Source of the DNA: Mycobacterium kyorinense
GTDB taxonomy: Bacteria; Actinomycetota; Actinomycetes; Mycobacteriales; Mycobacteriaceae
Length of the DNA stretch: 64,000 bases
Direction of reading: 5' to 3'
NCBI RefSeq assembly: GCF_002101735.1
Contig: NZ_LQPE01000158.1
Span: 1-64,000 of the forward strand
The notes beneath the pieces were generated by a model. The model did no database searches. It worked only from the letters and a program-made list of their open reading frames with translations, and was not told where the DNA came from. The position numbers and the translations under genes are program-made. This document shows positions 41,352 through 49,444 of the stretch, piece after piece; the first letter of the stretch is position 1, and each line of letters begins with the position of its first letter.

Positions 41352-42328
41352 CTTCGGCGGAACACCTCGTCGAGCGCTCGCCGCGGCGTGGGCGGCGGCA
41401 CGTCTTCGATCGCGGGTGCCGCGCCGACCCGGACCAGGATTTGCGGCACGGTGTCGTGTTCCATGCACGACTTGACCATGTCACGGGTGACCCGGACCTC
41501 GGTGATGTGCGTCACCGGGCAGGTGGCCAAGCCGGCCATTGTGCATTCCAGCAATACGGCAGACAGCGCTTCACCGGATGCCAACGCATCAGTGCGGTCG
41601 TCAGTATCTGTGGACAGCAGCAGAATCGTCGCGTTGTCTTCGGGGACTTGTGTCCGCCTTTCGGTTTGGTGCGTGACCGGGAACGCCCTCGCCACGTCGA
41701 CGCGCTCATTCTCGGCTGCCGACACCAACGAGCTGTAGGGGATTCCCTCTGACGCTTCGAATGGCGCTGTCCACCAGCCCAGTTCGGCGTGATACTGCGA
41801 ATCGTAAAGCCGGAGCGATTCGGCGAGGTGGGATGCATTCCCCAGGCACTCGCGAAGTTCGTCGGGCATCACGTGGAGAAGCACTGCGTCGCCGTCGAGG
41901 GCGTTGCGCAGCACGGGTTCGAACGAATCCCAACTCGTCGGGGCAATGAACGGCAGCCGGTCCGTTCGACGCAGCAGGATTGCGTTCGCGCGGCGGCGAT
42001 GACCTTCGGTGACGTAGTCCATCGGCGTAAAGTCAATCGTCGCCAGGTGATTCGGATCGTTGGGGTTGGGGAAGCGGCTGACCTGCGTACGCCATCCGGC
42101 GGCGGCCATCGCCACCCGGAGGTGGTCGAGCGCGGCGCCGCAACCGATCAGCGCCTGCCGGCCGGACCGGTCGGAGAGCATGATCCGGCTCGGGTCGAGG
42201 AACAGCTGTAGCGTGCCGTCGTCGCTCAGGATCCATTGCCAGGGCTGGGTGTTGTGCAATGACGGTGCGCGGCACGCCAGCCGCACGGCGTTCTCGATGA
42301 CTTGAGGTTCGACCATCGTGACAGGCAT
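41348..42328 (-). CDS. Acg-family putative nitroreductase (copy 1)
   Basis: A 326-aa member of the Acg nitroreductase-like family (Rv2032, Rv3131, Rv3127 group): A-P-S-L-H-N-T-Q-P-W near the N-terminus, S-G-R-Q-A-L-I-G-C-G-A-A-L-D-H, R-R-T-D-R-L-P-F, and G-L-A-T-C-P-V-T-H. Some Acg proteins bind but do not turn over flavin. The ATG at 42326-42328 has a GGAGG 5 bp upstream. A DevR-type box lies about 58 bp before the start, so hypoxia/NO induction is expected, as for the M. tuberculosis homologs. The gene is convergent with the Rv1192-like gene. Confidence 0.87.
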   Translation of the reverse strand: MPVTMVEPQVIENAVRLACRAPSLHNTQPWQWILSDDGTLQLFLDPSRIMLSDRSGRQALIGCGAALDHLRVAMAAAGWRTQVSRFPNPNDPNHLATIDFTPMDYVTEGHRRRANAILLRRTDRLPFIAPTSWDSFEPVLRNALDGDAVLLHVMPDELRECLGNASHLAESLRLYDSQYHAELGWWTAPFEASEGIPYSSLVSAAENERVDVARAFPVTHQTERRTQVPEDNATILLLSTDTDDRTDALASGEALSAVLLECTMAGLATCPVTHITEVRVTRDMVKSCMEHDTVPQILVRVGAAPAIEDVPPPTPRRALDEVFRRS

Positions 42329-42385
42329 CTCGACCTCCGCAGTAGTACCTGTCACCAAGTCTTCTCTGCACACCGCAGCCGGCAA

Positions 42386-42405
42386 TAGGGGCTTTGGTCC
42401 TCAAA
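42386..42405 (-). promoter_or_regulatory. DevR (DosR) box upstream of nitroreductase copy 1
   Basis: The segment centred on AGGGGCTTTGGTCCTC agrees with the published consensus TTSGGGACTWWAGTCCCSAA at 15 of 20 positions, including GGG, CTTT and GTCC. It lies about 58 bp upstream of the start at 42328. Confidence 0.65.
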
Positions 42406-42409
42406 ATTC

Positions 42410-43207
42410 TCAGCGACGCTCGGTCAGTGAGGTCGCGATGTCTTCCAGCACTTCCGGGTGCCTCAAGAACGGCGTGATGATGTCGACCGGCAACGGGAAG
42501 ACCACCGTCGAGTTCTGGTCGGCGCCCAGCTCCAACAACGTCTGCAGGTAGCGCAGTTGAAGCGAAGCTGGGTTCTTCGACAGTGTCTCGGCAGCTTGCC
42601 GCAGTTCCTCGGACGCCTGCAGTTCACCGCGGGCGTTGATCACCTTGGCGCGCCGCTCGCGTTCGGCCTCGGCCTCCCTTGCCATCGCGCGTTGCATCGA
42701 CTCCGGGATCTCGACGTCTTTGATCTCGACGACCCGGACCTCGACTCCCCACGGCTCGGTCTGCTTTTCGATGATCGTGCGCAGGTCGCTGTTGAGGTCT
42801 TCGCGATGAGCCAGCAGCGTGTCGAGGTCGGCGCGCCCAAGCAGCGAGCGCAATGTCGTCTGGGCGATCTGCGACGTCGCCACCGCGTAGTTCTCCACCG
42901 CCAGGATGGCCTTCAACGGCTCGACCACCTGGAACATCACGACGGCGTTGACCCGGGCCGGGACGTTGTCGCGGGTGATCACCTCCTGCGGCGGGATGGT
43001 CAGCGTCACCACCCGCTGATCCACCCGAATCATCTTGTCCACCAATGGAATCAACAACCGCAGCCCGGGCGCGTATAGCGGCCGGACATGGCCCATCCGG
43101 AACACCACGCCGCGCTCGTACTCGCGGAGCACCACCAGCGAGAAGAACGCCAGCAGCGCCAGCGCCGCGATCGCAAGCACGACGATGGTGACCACCATTG
43201 AGATCAC
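42410..43207 (-). CDS. Slipin/SPFH-domain membrane protein
   Basis: A 265-aa protein of the stomatin/slipin family: one N-terminal membrane segment (~residues 4-28), then an SPFH domain (R-E-Y-E-R-G-V-V-F-R-M-G near residue 30, I-P-P-Q-E-V-I-T-R-D-N-V near 72) and a charged helical segment (A-R-E-A-E-A-E-R-E-R-R-A-K-V-I). Such proteins organise membrane microdomains, often with an NfeD partner; no nfeD is seen here. It overlaps the preceding gene by 4 bp and ends the norB operon, so it may support the NO reductase or respiratory membrane. Confidence 0.88.
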   Translation of the reverse strand: MISMVVTIVVLAIAALALLAFFSLVVLREYERGVVFRMGHVRPLYAPGLRLLIPLVDKMIRVDQRVVTLTIPPQEVITRDNVPARVNAVVMFQVVEPLKAILAVENYAVATSQIAQTTLRSLLGRADLDTLLAHREDLNSDLRTIIEKQTEPWGVEVRVVEIKDVEIPESMQRAMAREAEAERERRAKVINARGELQASEELRQAAETLSKNPASLQLRYLQTLLELGADQNSTVVFPLPVDIITPFLRHPEVLEDIATSLTERR

Positions 43208-43833
43208 TGCGCTTTCTCCTCTCGGTCAGCCCAGCCGCCGCCCCACCGCGTCGAGTACCGGTCGATCGCGGCGGCCGCCTGATCCTCCAACCCGGACCGG
43301 TGCGCGATGTGCGCAGGCGCGTTGGAGGGCGTGTTCCACAGGTGACGCGCCAAGGGCAGCCCCAGCAGCACCACGGTTGCCACCGTCGGGCACAAGACAA
43401 GCACGTCGGCGACCGAATGGCTACCGATCAGCATTCCCAGCGGCATCACTACGCCGAGAGCCGCGACAAAACAGGCGATTCCGCGGTGAAACCGGCCGGC
43501 CTCGGAATGCGGCCACGGATCGATCTCACGGCTGATCTCCCGCCCGTGATCCGACGTCGTGCAGGTGGACTTGACCGGGCAGCTGTTGCACACCACCGGC
43601 GAAGCACGGTACCGCATCACCCGGTGCTTGGGATCGAACGACGTCGGCCACAGCCACTGATCCTGCGGACACACCCATGCGTCATGGTCGGCGTGATAGG
43701 CGAAATCACCTGTGCGCCAACGCGCGGCCCGCTGCGATACCCGTCGGGCCATCACGTCGAAGCCCCACGCGATCGCGACCAGTACCAGCGCATAGCCGGC
43801 AACCAGCCACACCGACGCCGCGGGAGCGCTCAC
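43204..43833 (-). CDS. Cys-rich membrane protein with transposase-like zinc module
   Basis: A 209-aa protein with one N-terminal membrane segment, two near residues 115-155, and a cytoplasmic Cys cluster between them. The cluster, W-V-C-P-Q-D-Q-W-L-W then R-Y-R-A-S-P-V-V-C-N-S-C-P-V-K-S-T-C-T-T-S, looks like the C-terminal zinc-binding part of IS1182-type transposases, with no DDE catalytic core. It starts at a GTG 2 bp after norB and is coupled to the slipin gene. No function is known; a metal- or redox-sensing role next to the NO reductase is only a suggestion. Confidence 0.7.
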   Translation of the reverse strand: MSAPAASVWLVAGYALVLVAIAWGFDVMARRVSQRAARWRTGDFAYHADHDAWVCPQDQWLWPTSFDPKHRVMRYRASPVVCNSCPVKSTCTTSDHGREISREIDPWPHSEAGRFHRGIACFVAALGVVMPLGMLIGSHSVADVLVLCPTVATVVLLGLPLARHLWNTPSNAPAHIAHRSGLEDQAAAAIDRYSTRWGGGWADREEKAQ

Positions 43834-43835
43834 CG

Positions 43836-46145
43836 TCAGGCCTTCTCCGGCGCCGCCGGCTGCACTTCGGTGAAGAGCGGATTTTCCGGCAGCTCGTCGC
43901 TGCTAGGCCCCGAGCGGATATGCCGGATTGCCGTCCACGCGATCCAGATGAACGGCAGCACCCCGCCGACGATCAGGATGAGATCGCCGGGCAACCGCAG
44001 CCATTCCAGCAGCGAATTGCCGGGCCTAGTGAGGTATCCGAGTGAGCGCGCCTCGAAATAGCCGTCGTTGACCGAGTGGTACAGCTGCAACACGCCCAGC
44101 GGCAGCAAGGTGGCGAACACCATCCAGGCCAGTCCGAGGTTCATGCACCAGAACGACACTCGCGCCCAGCGCTCCGGCCACTTGTCGGCCGGGATGGCGT
44201 AGCGGAAGGCGAACATGGCCAGCCCGACGGCGAGCATCCCGTAGACACCCATCATCGCGCCGTGCGCGTGGTTGGCCGTCAGCGCCGTGCCGATCTGGTA
44301 GTAGGACACCACCGGTAGGTTGATCAAGAAGCCGAAGATCCCGGCGCCCAAGAAGTTCCAGAACCCGACGGCGACCAGGAACATCACCGCCCAGCGGTGC
44401 GGGAACGGCTTGTCGCCGCTCTGTTGCCGCGACCCCAGCTGCAGGAACGCCCACGCCTCGACGGTCAGGAAGGTCAGCGGAATCACCTCGGCAGCGGAGA
44501 AGAACGCGCCAAGTGCCATGTGCTCCACCGGGGTTCCGGAGAAATACAGGTGGTGCATGGTGCCGATGACGCCGCCCGCCGAGTACAAGATGATGTCGAG
44601 GAAGATCACCCCGAGCGCGATGCGTGGCCGTACCACGCCGAGCAGGACGAAGATGTAGGCCACCATCACCGTCGTGAACAGCTCGAGGAAGTCTTCCACC
44701 CACAGGTGCACCACCCAGAATCGCCAGAAGTCGGCGACCGAGAAGTGGGTGTCGCTGCCGGCGAGCAGGCCGACGGCGTAGAACGCCGGAATCGCCAGGC
44801 CCGTGAAGAAAAACAGCCACGGCAGGTTCAGCTTCGACTCACTGCGCAACCTGGTGCGCATGCCCCGCCAGATGATCACGATCCACAAGAACAGCCCGAC
44901 GACCAGCAGGATCTGCCACAGCCGCGGCAGGTCCAGGTACTCCCACTGCTGGGAGAACAGGCCGCCCTCGCCGATCACGCCGTAGATGGACAGCGCCTCG
45001 GAGATCAACGACCCGGCCACCACCGCGACCAGCGCGCCCAGCAGCAGATACACCAGCAGATGTTGGCGGCGCGGTTCTCGACGAGTGATGAACGGCACCA
45101 AGAAGATTCCGCCCGCCAGAAACGCTGCGGCCGTCCAGAACAACGACAGCTGCACGTGCCAGGTCCGGGCCAGGTTGTAGGGCAGCAGCCGGGCCAGTTC
45201 GATGCCGTAGAACGCCGACAGGTCGGCCCGGTAGTGCTCGACGGCCCCGCCCATCAGCGTCTGCGCCAAGAACAACACCGACACCACGGCGAAGATCCAG
45301 ATGGCACCCCGCTGCGCCCGGGTCAGGCTGACCTCGCCGGGCTGGCGGAACGACAATGTGGCCGCCTCGTCGCCGTGCCAGCCGATCTTCTGGCTCCACC
45401 GGCCGTAGACGGCGAACATGACCCCGGTCCCGCCGAGCAGCGCGATCAACGACAGCACCGACCACACGATCAGCTGAGCGGTCGGACCGTTGTCGACCCG
45501 CTGCTCGGACGGCCAGTTGTTGGTGTAGCTGTAGTTGTGGCCGGGCCGCTCGGCCGCTGAAGCCCACGCGGTCCACGCGAAAAATGCTGTGAGGTCGTGT
45601 ATTTCGGCCTTGTCGGTGATCATCTTCGGCAGCAGGCCGTATTTGGTGGAGTTTTCGCCGAAGTAGTCCGCGTAGTGGCGCTGGATGTCGGCGAACGCGC
45701 GGGCCTGTTGGTCGGTGAACACCAACGTCTTGGTGTGCGGGTTGTAGCGGTTGGTCCGGAATTCGGTGACCACCCGGTCATGGACGTCGGGCATCCCTTG
45801 CGCCCGAAGCTGATCGGAGACGTCGTCGGTCGCCATGCGCAGGTATTCCGCGGTGTAGTCCGGGCCGAGGTAGGCGCCGTGACCCAGAACCGAGCCGTAT
45901 TGCTGCAAGCCGCGGGCCTGGTAGAGCTCCTGCCCGCGGGTGATCTGGGCGCCGGTGAACAGCACCTCGCCGGACTGGCTGACCACCTTGTCCGGCATGG
46001 GCATCGAGGCGGCGTACGTGCGGTAGGCGAGGATGCCCATCACTGTGAAGCCGAAAATCATCACCAGGGCAACACCCTGAACCCAGCCTCTGCCGACCAT
46101 CGGCCGTGCTTGGTCGGGAGGTGACGACGTCGTCTCGGTTGCCAT
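43836..46145 (-). CDS. norB: Quinol-dependent nitric oxide reductase (qNOR)
   Basis: A 769-aa single-subunit NO reductase that reduces two NO to N2O with quinol electrons. The N-terminal ~220 residues form the fused cytochrome-c-like extension lacking haem c (G-x-L-F-T-G-A-Q-I-T-R-G-Q-E-L-Y, G-S-V-L-G-H-G-A-Y-L-G-P-D). The rest is a haem-copper-oxidase-like 12-helix core with W-H-V-Q-L-S (near 320), V-H-L-W-V-E-D-F-L-E (near 500), the M-H-H-L-Y-F pair and N-H-A-H-G. It detoxifies NO at the membrane. It is first in an operon with the Cys-rich protein and slipin, and shares its promoter region with usp-devR-devS. Confidence 0.94.
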   Translation of the reverse strand: MATETTSSPPDQARPMVGRGWVQGVALVMIFGFTVMGILAYRTYAASMPMPDKVVSQSGEVLFTGAQITRGQELYQARGLQQYGSVLGHGAYLGPDYTAEYLRMATDDVSDQLRAQGMPDVHDRVVTEFRTNRYNPHTKTLVFTDQQARAFADIQRHYADYFGENSTKYGLLPKMITDKAEIHDLTAFFAWTAWASAAERPGHNYSYTNNWPSEQRVDNGPTAQLIVWSVLSLIALLGGTGVMFAVYGRWSQKIGWHGDEAATLSFRQPGEVSLTRAQRGAIWIFAVVSVLFLAQTLMGGAVEHYRADLSAFYGIELARLLPYNLARTWHVQLSLFWTAAAFLAGGIFLVPFITRREPRRQHLLVYLLLGALVAVVAGSLISEALSIYGVIGEGGLFSQQWEYLDLPRLWQILLVVGLFLWIVIIWRGMRTRLRSESKLNLPWLFFFTGLAIPAFYAVGLLAGSDTHFSVADFWRFWVVHLWVEDFLELFTTVMVAYIFVLLGVVRPRIALGVIFLDIILYSAGGVIGTMHHLYFSGTPVEHMALGAFFSAAEVIPLTFLTVEAWAFLQLGSRQQSGDKPFPHRWAVMFLVAVGFWNFLGAGIFGFLINLPVVSYYQIGTALTANHAHGAMMGVYGMLAVGLAMFAFRYAIPADKWPERWARVSFWCMNLGLAWMVFATLLPLGVLQLYHSVNDGYFEARSLGYLTRPGNSLLEWLRLPGDLILIVGGVLPFIWIAWTAIRHIRSGPSSDELPENPLFTEVQPAAPEKA

Positions 46146-46225
46146 GCCGATTTCCCTTCTGGCGGCGGACAGGTTGCCCGGTATTTAACCCGCTGGGGCT
46201 TTCAGAAACGGAGAATTCTTCGGCA

Positions 46226-46266
46226 AAGGGGACCAATGGCCGGCAATCGGTGACCAACGGCCCTGA
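46226..46266. promoter_or_regulatory. Tandem DevR (DosR)-like boxes between norB and usp
   Basis: Two 20-bp sites, 46226-46245 and 46247-46266, 21 bp apart, share GACCAA-N-GGCC and each match 13 of 20 consensus positions. They lie in the 186-bp divergent region and could serve both norB and usp-devR-devS. Paired boxes at this spacing are common in DevR promoters. Confidence 0.65.
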
Positions 46267-46331
46267 AAACGCGCCGTTTCGATTCCTAACGTGAGTATCG
46301 GAAAATCCGCTGGCCCGGTAAGGGGGTCGCG

Positions 46332-47087
46332 ATGAATGACTTTCGAGTCGCCCCGTCGGTTGTGGTCGGTGTCGACGGGTCGCGGGCGGCGTTGCGGGCA
46401 GCGGTCTGGGCGGTGGACGAGGCCGTCAGCCGGGACGTTCCGCTGCGCCTGATTTATGTCACCGCGGATCACCGTCAATTCGCCGACGCCCGGGTGGCGT
46501 TGAACGAGGCGCAGCGGGCGGCCGAGGCCTCCGGGCAGCCGGTCAAGGTCGAAACCGAGATCCTGCGCGGCGAGCCGCTGGCCACACTGGCCCGGGAGTC
46601 GCGGACGGCGGTCATGGTCTGTGTCGGTTCGATCGGGATCAAGCATGCATGCCACGGTGTCCGTTCCGTCGCGGCAGCTTTGCCCGGTTCGGCCCGCTGC
46701 CCGGTGGCGGTCATCCGCGCATCGCAGTCCGAGGCCCCAACATCCCGCAGTGTCGTCGTCGAAGCAGACAATGGTGTGGTGCTGCGACGTGCGTTCGAGG
46801 AGGCGAGGCTGCGGGGCGCTGTGCTGCGCACGGTCGGCACCTGGCGGGCCGAGGCGCCCGACGCCATCGCCGACGGCAGCCGGTTGGTCCGGGCACAACT
46901 GAACCGGCAGATCGCCCGCTGGACGCGGTGGTATCCCGACGTGAAAGTCGAGCCGATGGTGGTTCGCGGCGCCCTCTGCGACTATTTGGCGAAGAACACC
47001 GGGTTCGCCGAGGTATTCGTGAGCGGCCGCGGCGACGTGGGTCGCGTCGGATGCTCGGTGCTCACGGTGCCGTGCAGCAACCTGTAG
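46332..47087 (+). CDS. Universal stress protein (Rv3134c-like)
   Basis: A 251-aa USP-family protein. The first domain opens V-V-V-G-V-D-G-S-R-A-A-L-R-A-A-V-W-A-V-D-E-A and has the phosphate loop region V-G-S-I-G-I-K-H-A ... S-A-R-C-P-V-A-V-I-R near residues 97-130. The second domain (from ~140) is degenerate. It directly precedes devR (13-bp gap), as Rv3134c precedes devR in M. tuberculosis, where the two are co-transcribed from DevR-controlled promoters. ATP binding by the first domain is likely. Role in dormancy is inferred from position. Confidence 0.88.
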   Translation: MNDFRVAPSVVVGVDGSRAALRAAVWAVDEAVSRDVPLRLIYVTADHRQFADARVALNEAQRAAEASGQPVKVETEILRGEPLATLARESRTAVMVCVGSIGIKHACHGVRSVAAALPGSARCPVAVIRASQSEAPTSRSVVVEADNGVVLRRAFEEARLRGAVLRTVGTWRAEAPDAIADGSRLVRAQLNRQIARWTRWYPDVKVEPMVVRGALCDYLAKNTGFAEVFVSGRGDVGRVGCSVLTVPCSNL

Positions 47088-47100
47088 GGAGGGACCGCGG

Positions 47101-47751
47101 TTGGTCAGCGTCTTTCTGGTCGACGATCACGAGGTGGTCCGGCGCGGGTTGATCGACCTGCTGGGCGCCGACCCCGACCTTCAAGTCGTCGGTGAGGCCG
47201 GCTCCGTCGCCGAAGCGATGGCCAGAATCCCTGCGGCGCGTCCGGACGTCGCGGTCCTCGACGTTCGGCTGCCCGACGGCAACGGGATCGAACTGTGCCG
47301 AGACTTGCTCTCCGCGATGCCCGACTTGCGCTGCCTGATATTGACGTCGTATACCTCCGATCAGGCGATGCTCGACGCAATTCTGGCCGGCGCCAGCGGC
47401 TACGTCGTCAAGGACATCAAGGGAATGGAATTGGCCCGCGCCGTCAAGGATGTCGGGGCCGGGCGTTCGCTGCTCGACAACCGTGCGGCGGCGGCGTTGA
47501 TGGCCAAGCTGCGCGGGGCGGCCGCGGAGCCCGATCCGCTGTCCGACCTGACCGATCAGGAACGCGTATTGCTGGGATTGCTGGCGGAAGGCCTGACCAA
47601 CAGGCAGATCGCCGACCGAATGTTCTTGGCCGAGAAGACAGTCAAGAATTACGTGTCGCGGCTGCTGGCCAAGCTGGGCATGGAGCGCCGAACCCAGGCC
47701 GCGGTCTTCGCGGCCAAGTTGCAGCGGCCGCGGAGCGACAGCAATGGCTGA
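47101..47751 (+). CDS. devR: DevR/DosR response regulator
   Basis: A 216-aa NarL-family regulator extremely similar to M. tuberculosis DevR: V-F-L-V-D-D-H-E-V-V-R-R-G-L, phospho-acceptor Asp54 in V-A-V-L-D-V-R-L-P-D-G, and K104 in Y-V-V-K-D-I-K-G. The HTH is L-T-N-R-Q-I-A-D-R-M-F-L-A-E-K-T-V-K-N, with Thr198 (site of PknH phosphorylation in M. tuberculosis) conserved. It starts at TTG 47101, which keeps DevR numbering. It activates hypoxia/NO genes by binding 20-bp boxes, several of which occur nearby. It overlaps devS by 8 bp. Confidence 0.93.
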   Translation: MVSVFLVDDHEVVRRGLIDLLGADPDLQVVGEAGSVAEAMARIPAARPDVAVLDVRLPDGNGIELCRDLLSAMPDLRCLILTSYTSDQAMLDAILAGASGYVVKDIKGMELARAVKDVGAGRSLLDNRAAAALMAKLRGAAAEPDPLSDLTDQERVLLGLLAEGLTNRQIADRMFLAEKTVKNYVSRLLAKLGMERRTQAAVFAAKLQRPRSDSNG

Positions 47752-49444
47752 ACGCCAGGGTCCACATCCGTTGCGCCACACTCTGTCTCAGCTGCGTCTG
47801 CGTGAGCTGCTGGTCGAGGTGCAAGAGCGGGTCGGCCAGATCGTGGAGGGCCGCGACCGCCTCGACGGGCTGATGGAGGCGATGCTGGCCGTCACCTCCG
47901 GGCTGGAGCTCGACACCACATTGCGCACTATCGTGCACACCGCCACCGACCTCGTCGACGCGCAATACGGCGCGCTGGAGGTGCACGACCCCGAGCATCG
48001 CGTCGTCGGCTTCGTCTACGAGGGCATCGACGACGAAACCTTCGGGCGCATAGGGCAACTGCCCGAAGGCCGCGGCGTGGTGGGCCTGCTGATCGACGAC
48101 CCGAGGCCCCTTCGCCTGGACAACATCGCCGATCACCCGGCATCGGTCGGATTCCCGGCCAACCACCCGGTGATGCGGACATTCCTCGGTGTGCCGATCC
48201 GTATCACCGATCGCGTCTTCGGCAATCTGTACCTGGCCGAGAAAGCCGACGGGGAGCGGTTCAGCGAGGACGACGAGGTTCTGGTGCAGGCGCTGGCGGC
48301 GGCGGCCGGCATCGCGATCGAAAACGCGCGACTGTATCAGCAGGCCACGGCGCGCCAGTCGTGGATCGAGGCGACCCGCGACATCGCCACCGAACTGCTG
48401 TCCGGCGCCGAGCCGGCGACGGTGTTCCGGTTGATCGCCGAAAGGGCACTTCACTTGACCGACGCCGAAGCCGCGTTGGTGGCCATTCCCGTCGACGAGG
48501 ATCAGCCTGCCGCGGACGTGGCGGAGCTCCTGGTGGTCGAAACCGTCGGCGACGCCGCGAAGCCTGCTGGGGGCCAAACGGTTCCGGTGGCGGGCACCGC
48601 GGTCGGGCAGGTGTTCACCGAACGCTCGCCGCAGCGATTGCCGCGCGTCACGTTCGACGGCGTCACGGACGCCGGGCCCGCACTGGTCCTGCCGCTGCGC
48701 ACCACCGACACTGTCGTCGGCGTGGTGGTGGTGTTCCGGGCCGACAAGGCAGCCCCTTTCACCGATGAACAACGGGACATGATGGCCGCCTTCGCCGATC
48801 AGGCGGCGCTGGCCTGGCAGTTGGCCAGTTCGCAGCGGCGGATGAGGGAACTCGACGTGCTGACCGAACGAGACCGGATCGCCCGCGACCTGCACGACCA
48901 CGTCATCCAGCAACTGTTCGCGGTGGGCCTGTCGCTGCAGGGCGCTGTCCCGCGGGCGCGCAACTCCGAAGTGCGGCAACGACTCTCCGATGCCGTCGAT
49001 GACCTGCAAGCGGTGATTCAGGAGATCCGCACCACGATCTTCGACCTGCAGGGCGCCTCGTCGGGGACGACCCGCCTGCGGCAGCGGATCGACGAGGCGG
49101 TGGCACAGTTCGCGGGCTCGGGGCTGCGCACCACGGTCCACTTCACCGGGCCGCTGTCTGTGGTCGACGCGGCCTTGGCCGACCACGCGGAAGCCGTTGT
49201 GCGCGAAGCGGTCAGCAACGCGGCCCGGCATGCCCACGCGAGCGCGTTGACCGTGCAGGTGTCTGTCGACGACGACCTGCGCATCGAGGTCAGCGACGAC
49301 GGGTGCGGGATGCCGGACAATGTCACCGAGAGCGGCTTGACCAACCTGCGTCGGCGCGCAGAAGAAGCCGGCGGTGCGTTCGCCGTCGAAAGCTCGCCCG
49401 AGGGAACTGTGTTGCGATGGTCGGCGCCGCTAGTGGGCCAGTAG
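47744..49444 (+). CDS. devS: DevS/DosS heme-based sensor histidine kinase
   Basis: A 566-aa kinase with two GAF domains (~55-195 and ~225-370), a HisKA_3 domain and an HATPase domain. It matches M. tuberculosis DevS in order and motifs (H-T-L-S-Q-L-R-L). His141 in A-N-H-P-V-M-R-T-F-L-G-V-P aligns with the haem ligand His149 of DevS (offset 8), so the first GAF should bind haem and sense O2, NO or CO. The phospho-acceptor is His384 in A-R-D-L-H-D-H-V-I-Q. The ATPase motif S-G-L-T-N-L-R-R-R-A-E-E-A-G-G is intact. It is translated with devR (8-bp overlap). Confidence 0.93.
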   Translation: MAERQGPHPLRHTLSQLRLRELLVEVQERVGQIVEGRDRLDGLMEAMLAVTSGLELDTTLRTIVHTATDLVDAQYGALEVHDPEHRVVGFVYEGIDDETFGRIGQLPEGRGVVGLLIDDPRPLRLDNIADHPASVGFPANHPVMRTFLGVPIRITDRVFGNLYLAEKADGERFSEDDEVLVQALAAAAGIAIENARLYQQATARQSWIEATRDIATELLSGAEPATVFRLIAERALHLTDAEAALVAIPVDEDQPAADVAELLVVETVGDAAKPAGGQTVPVAGTAVGQVFTERSPQRLPRVTFDGVTDAGPALVLPLRTTDTVVGVVVVFRADKAAPFTDEQRDMMAAFADQAALAWQLASSQRRMRELDVLTERDRIARDLHDHVIQQLFAVGLSLQGAVPRARNSEVRQRLSDAVDDLQAVIQEIRTTIFDLQGASSGTTRLRQRIDEAVAQFAGSGLRTTVHFTGPLSVVDAALADHAEAVVREAVSNAARHAHASALTVQVSVDDDLRIEVSDDGCGMPDNVTESGLTNLRRRAEEAGGAFAVESSPEGTVLRWSAPLVGQ

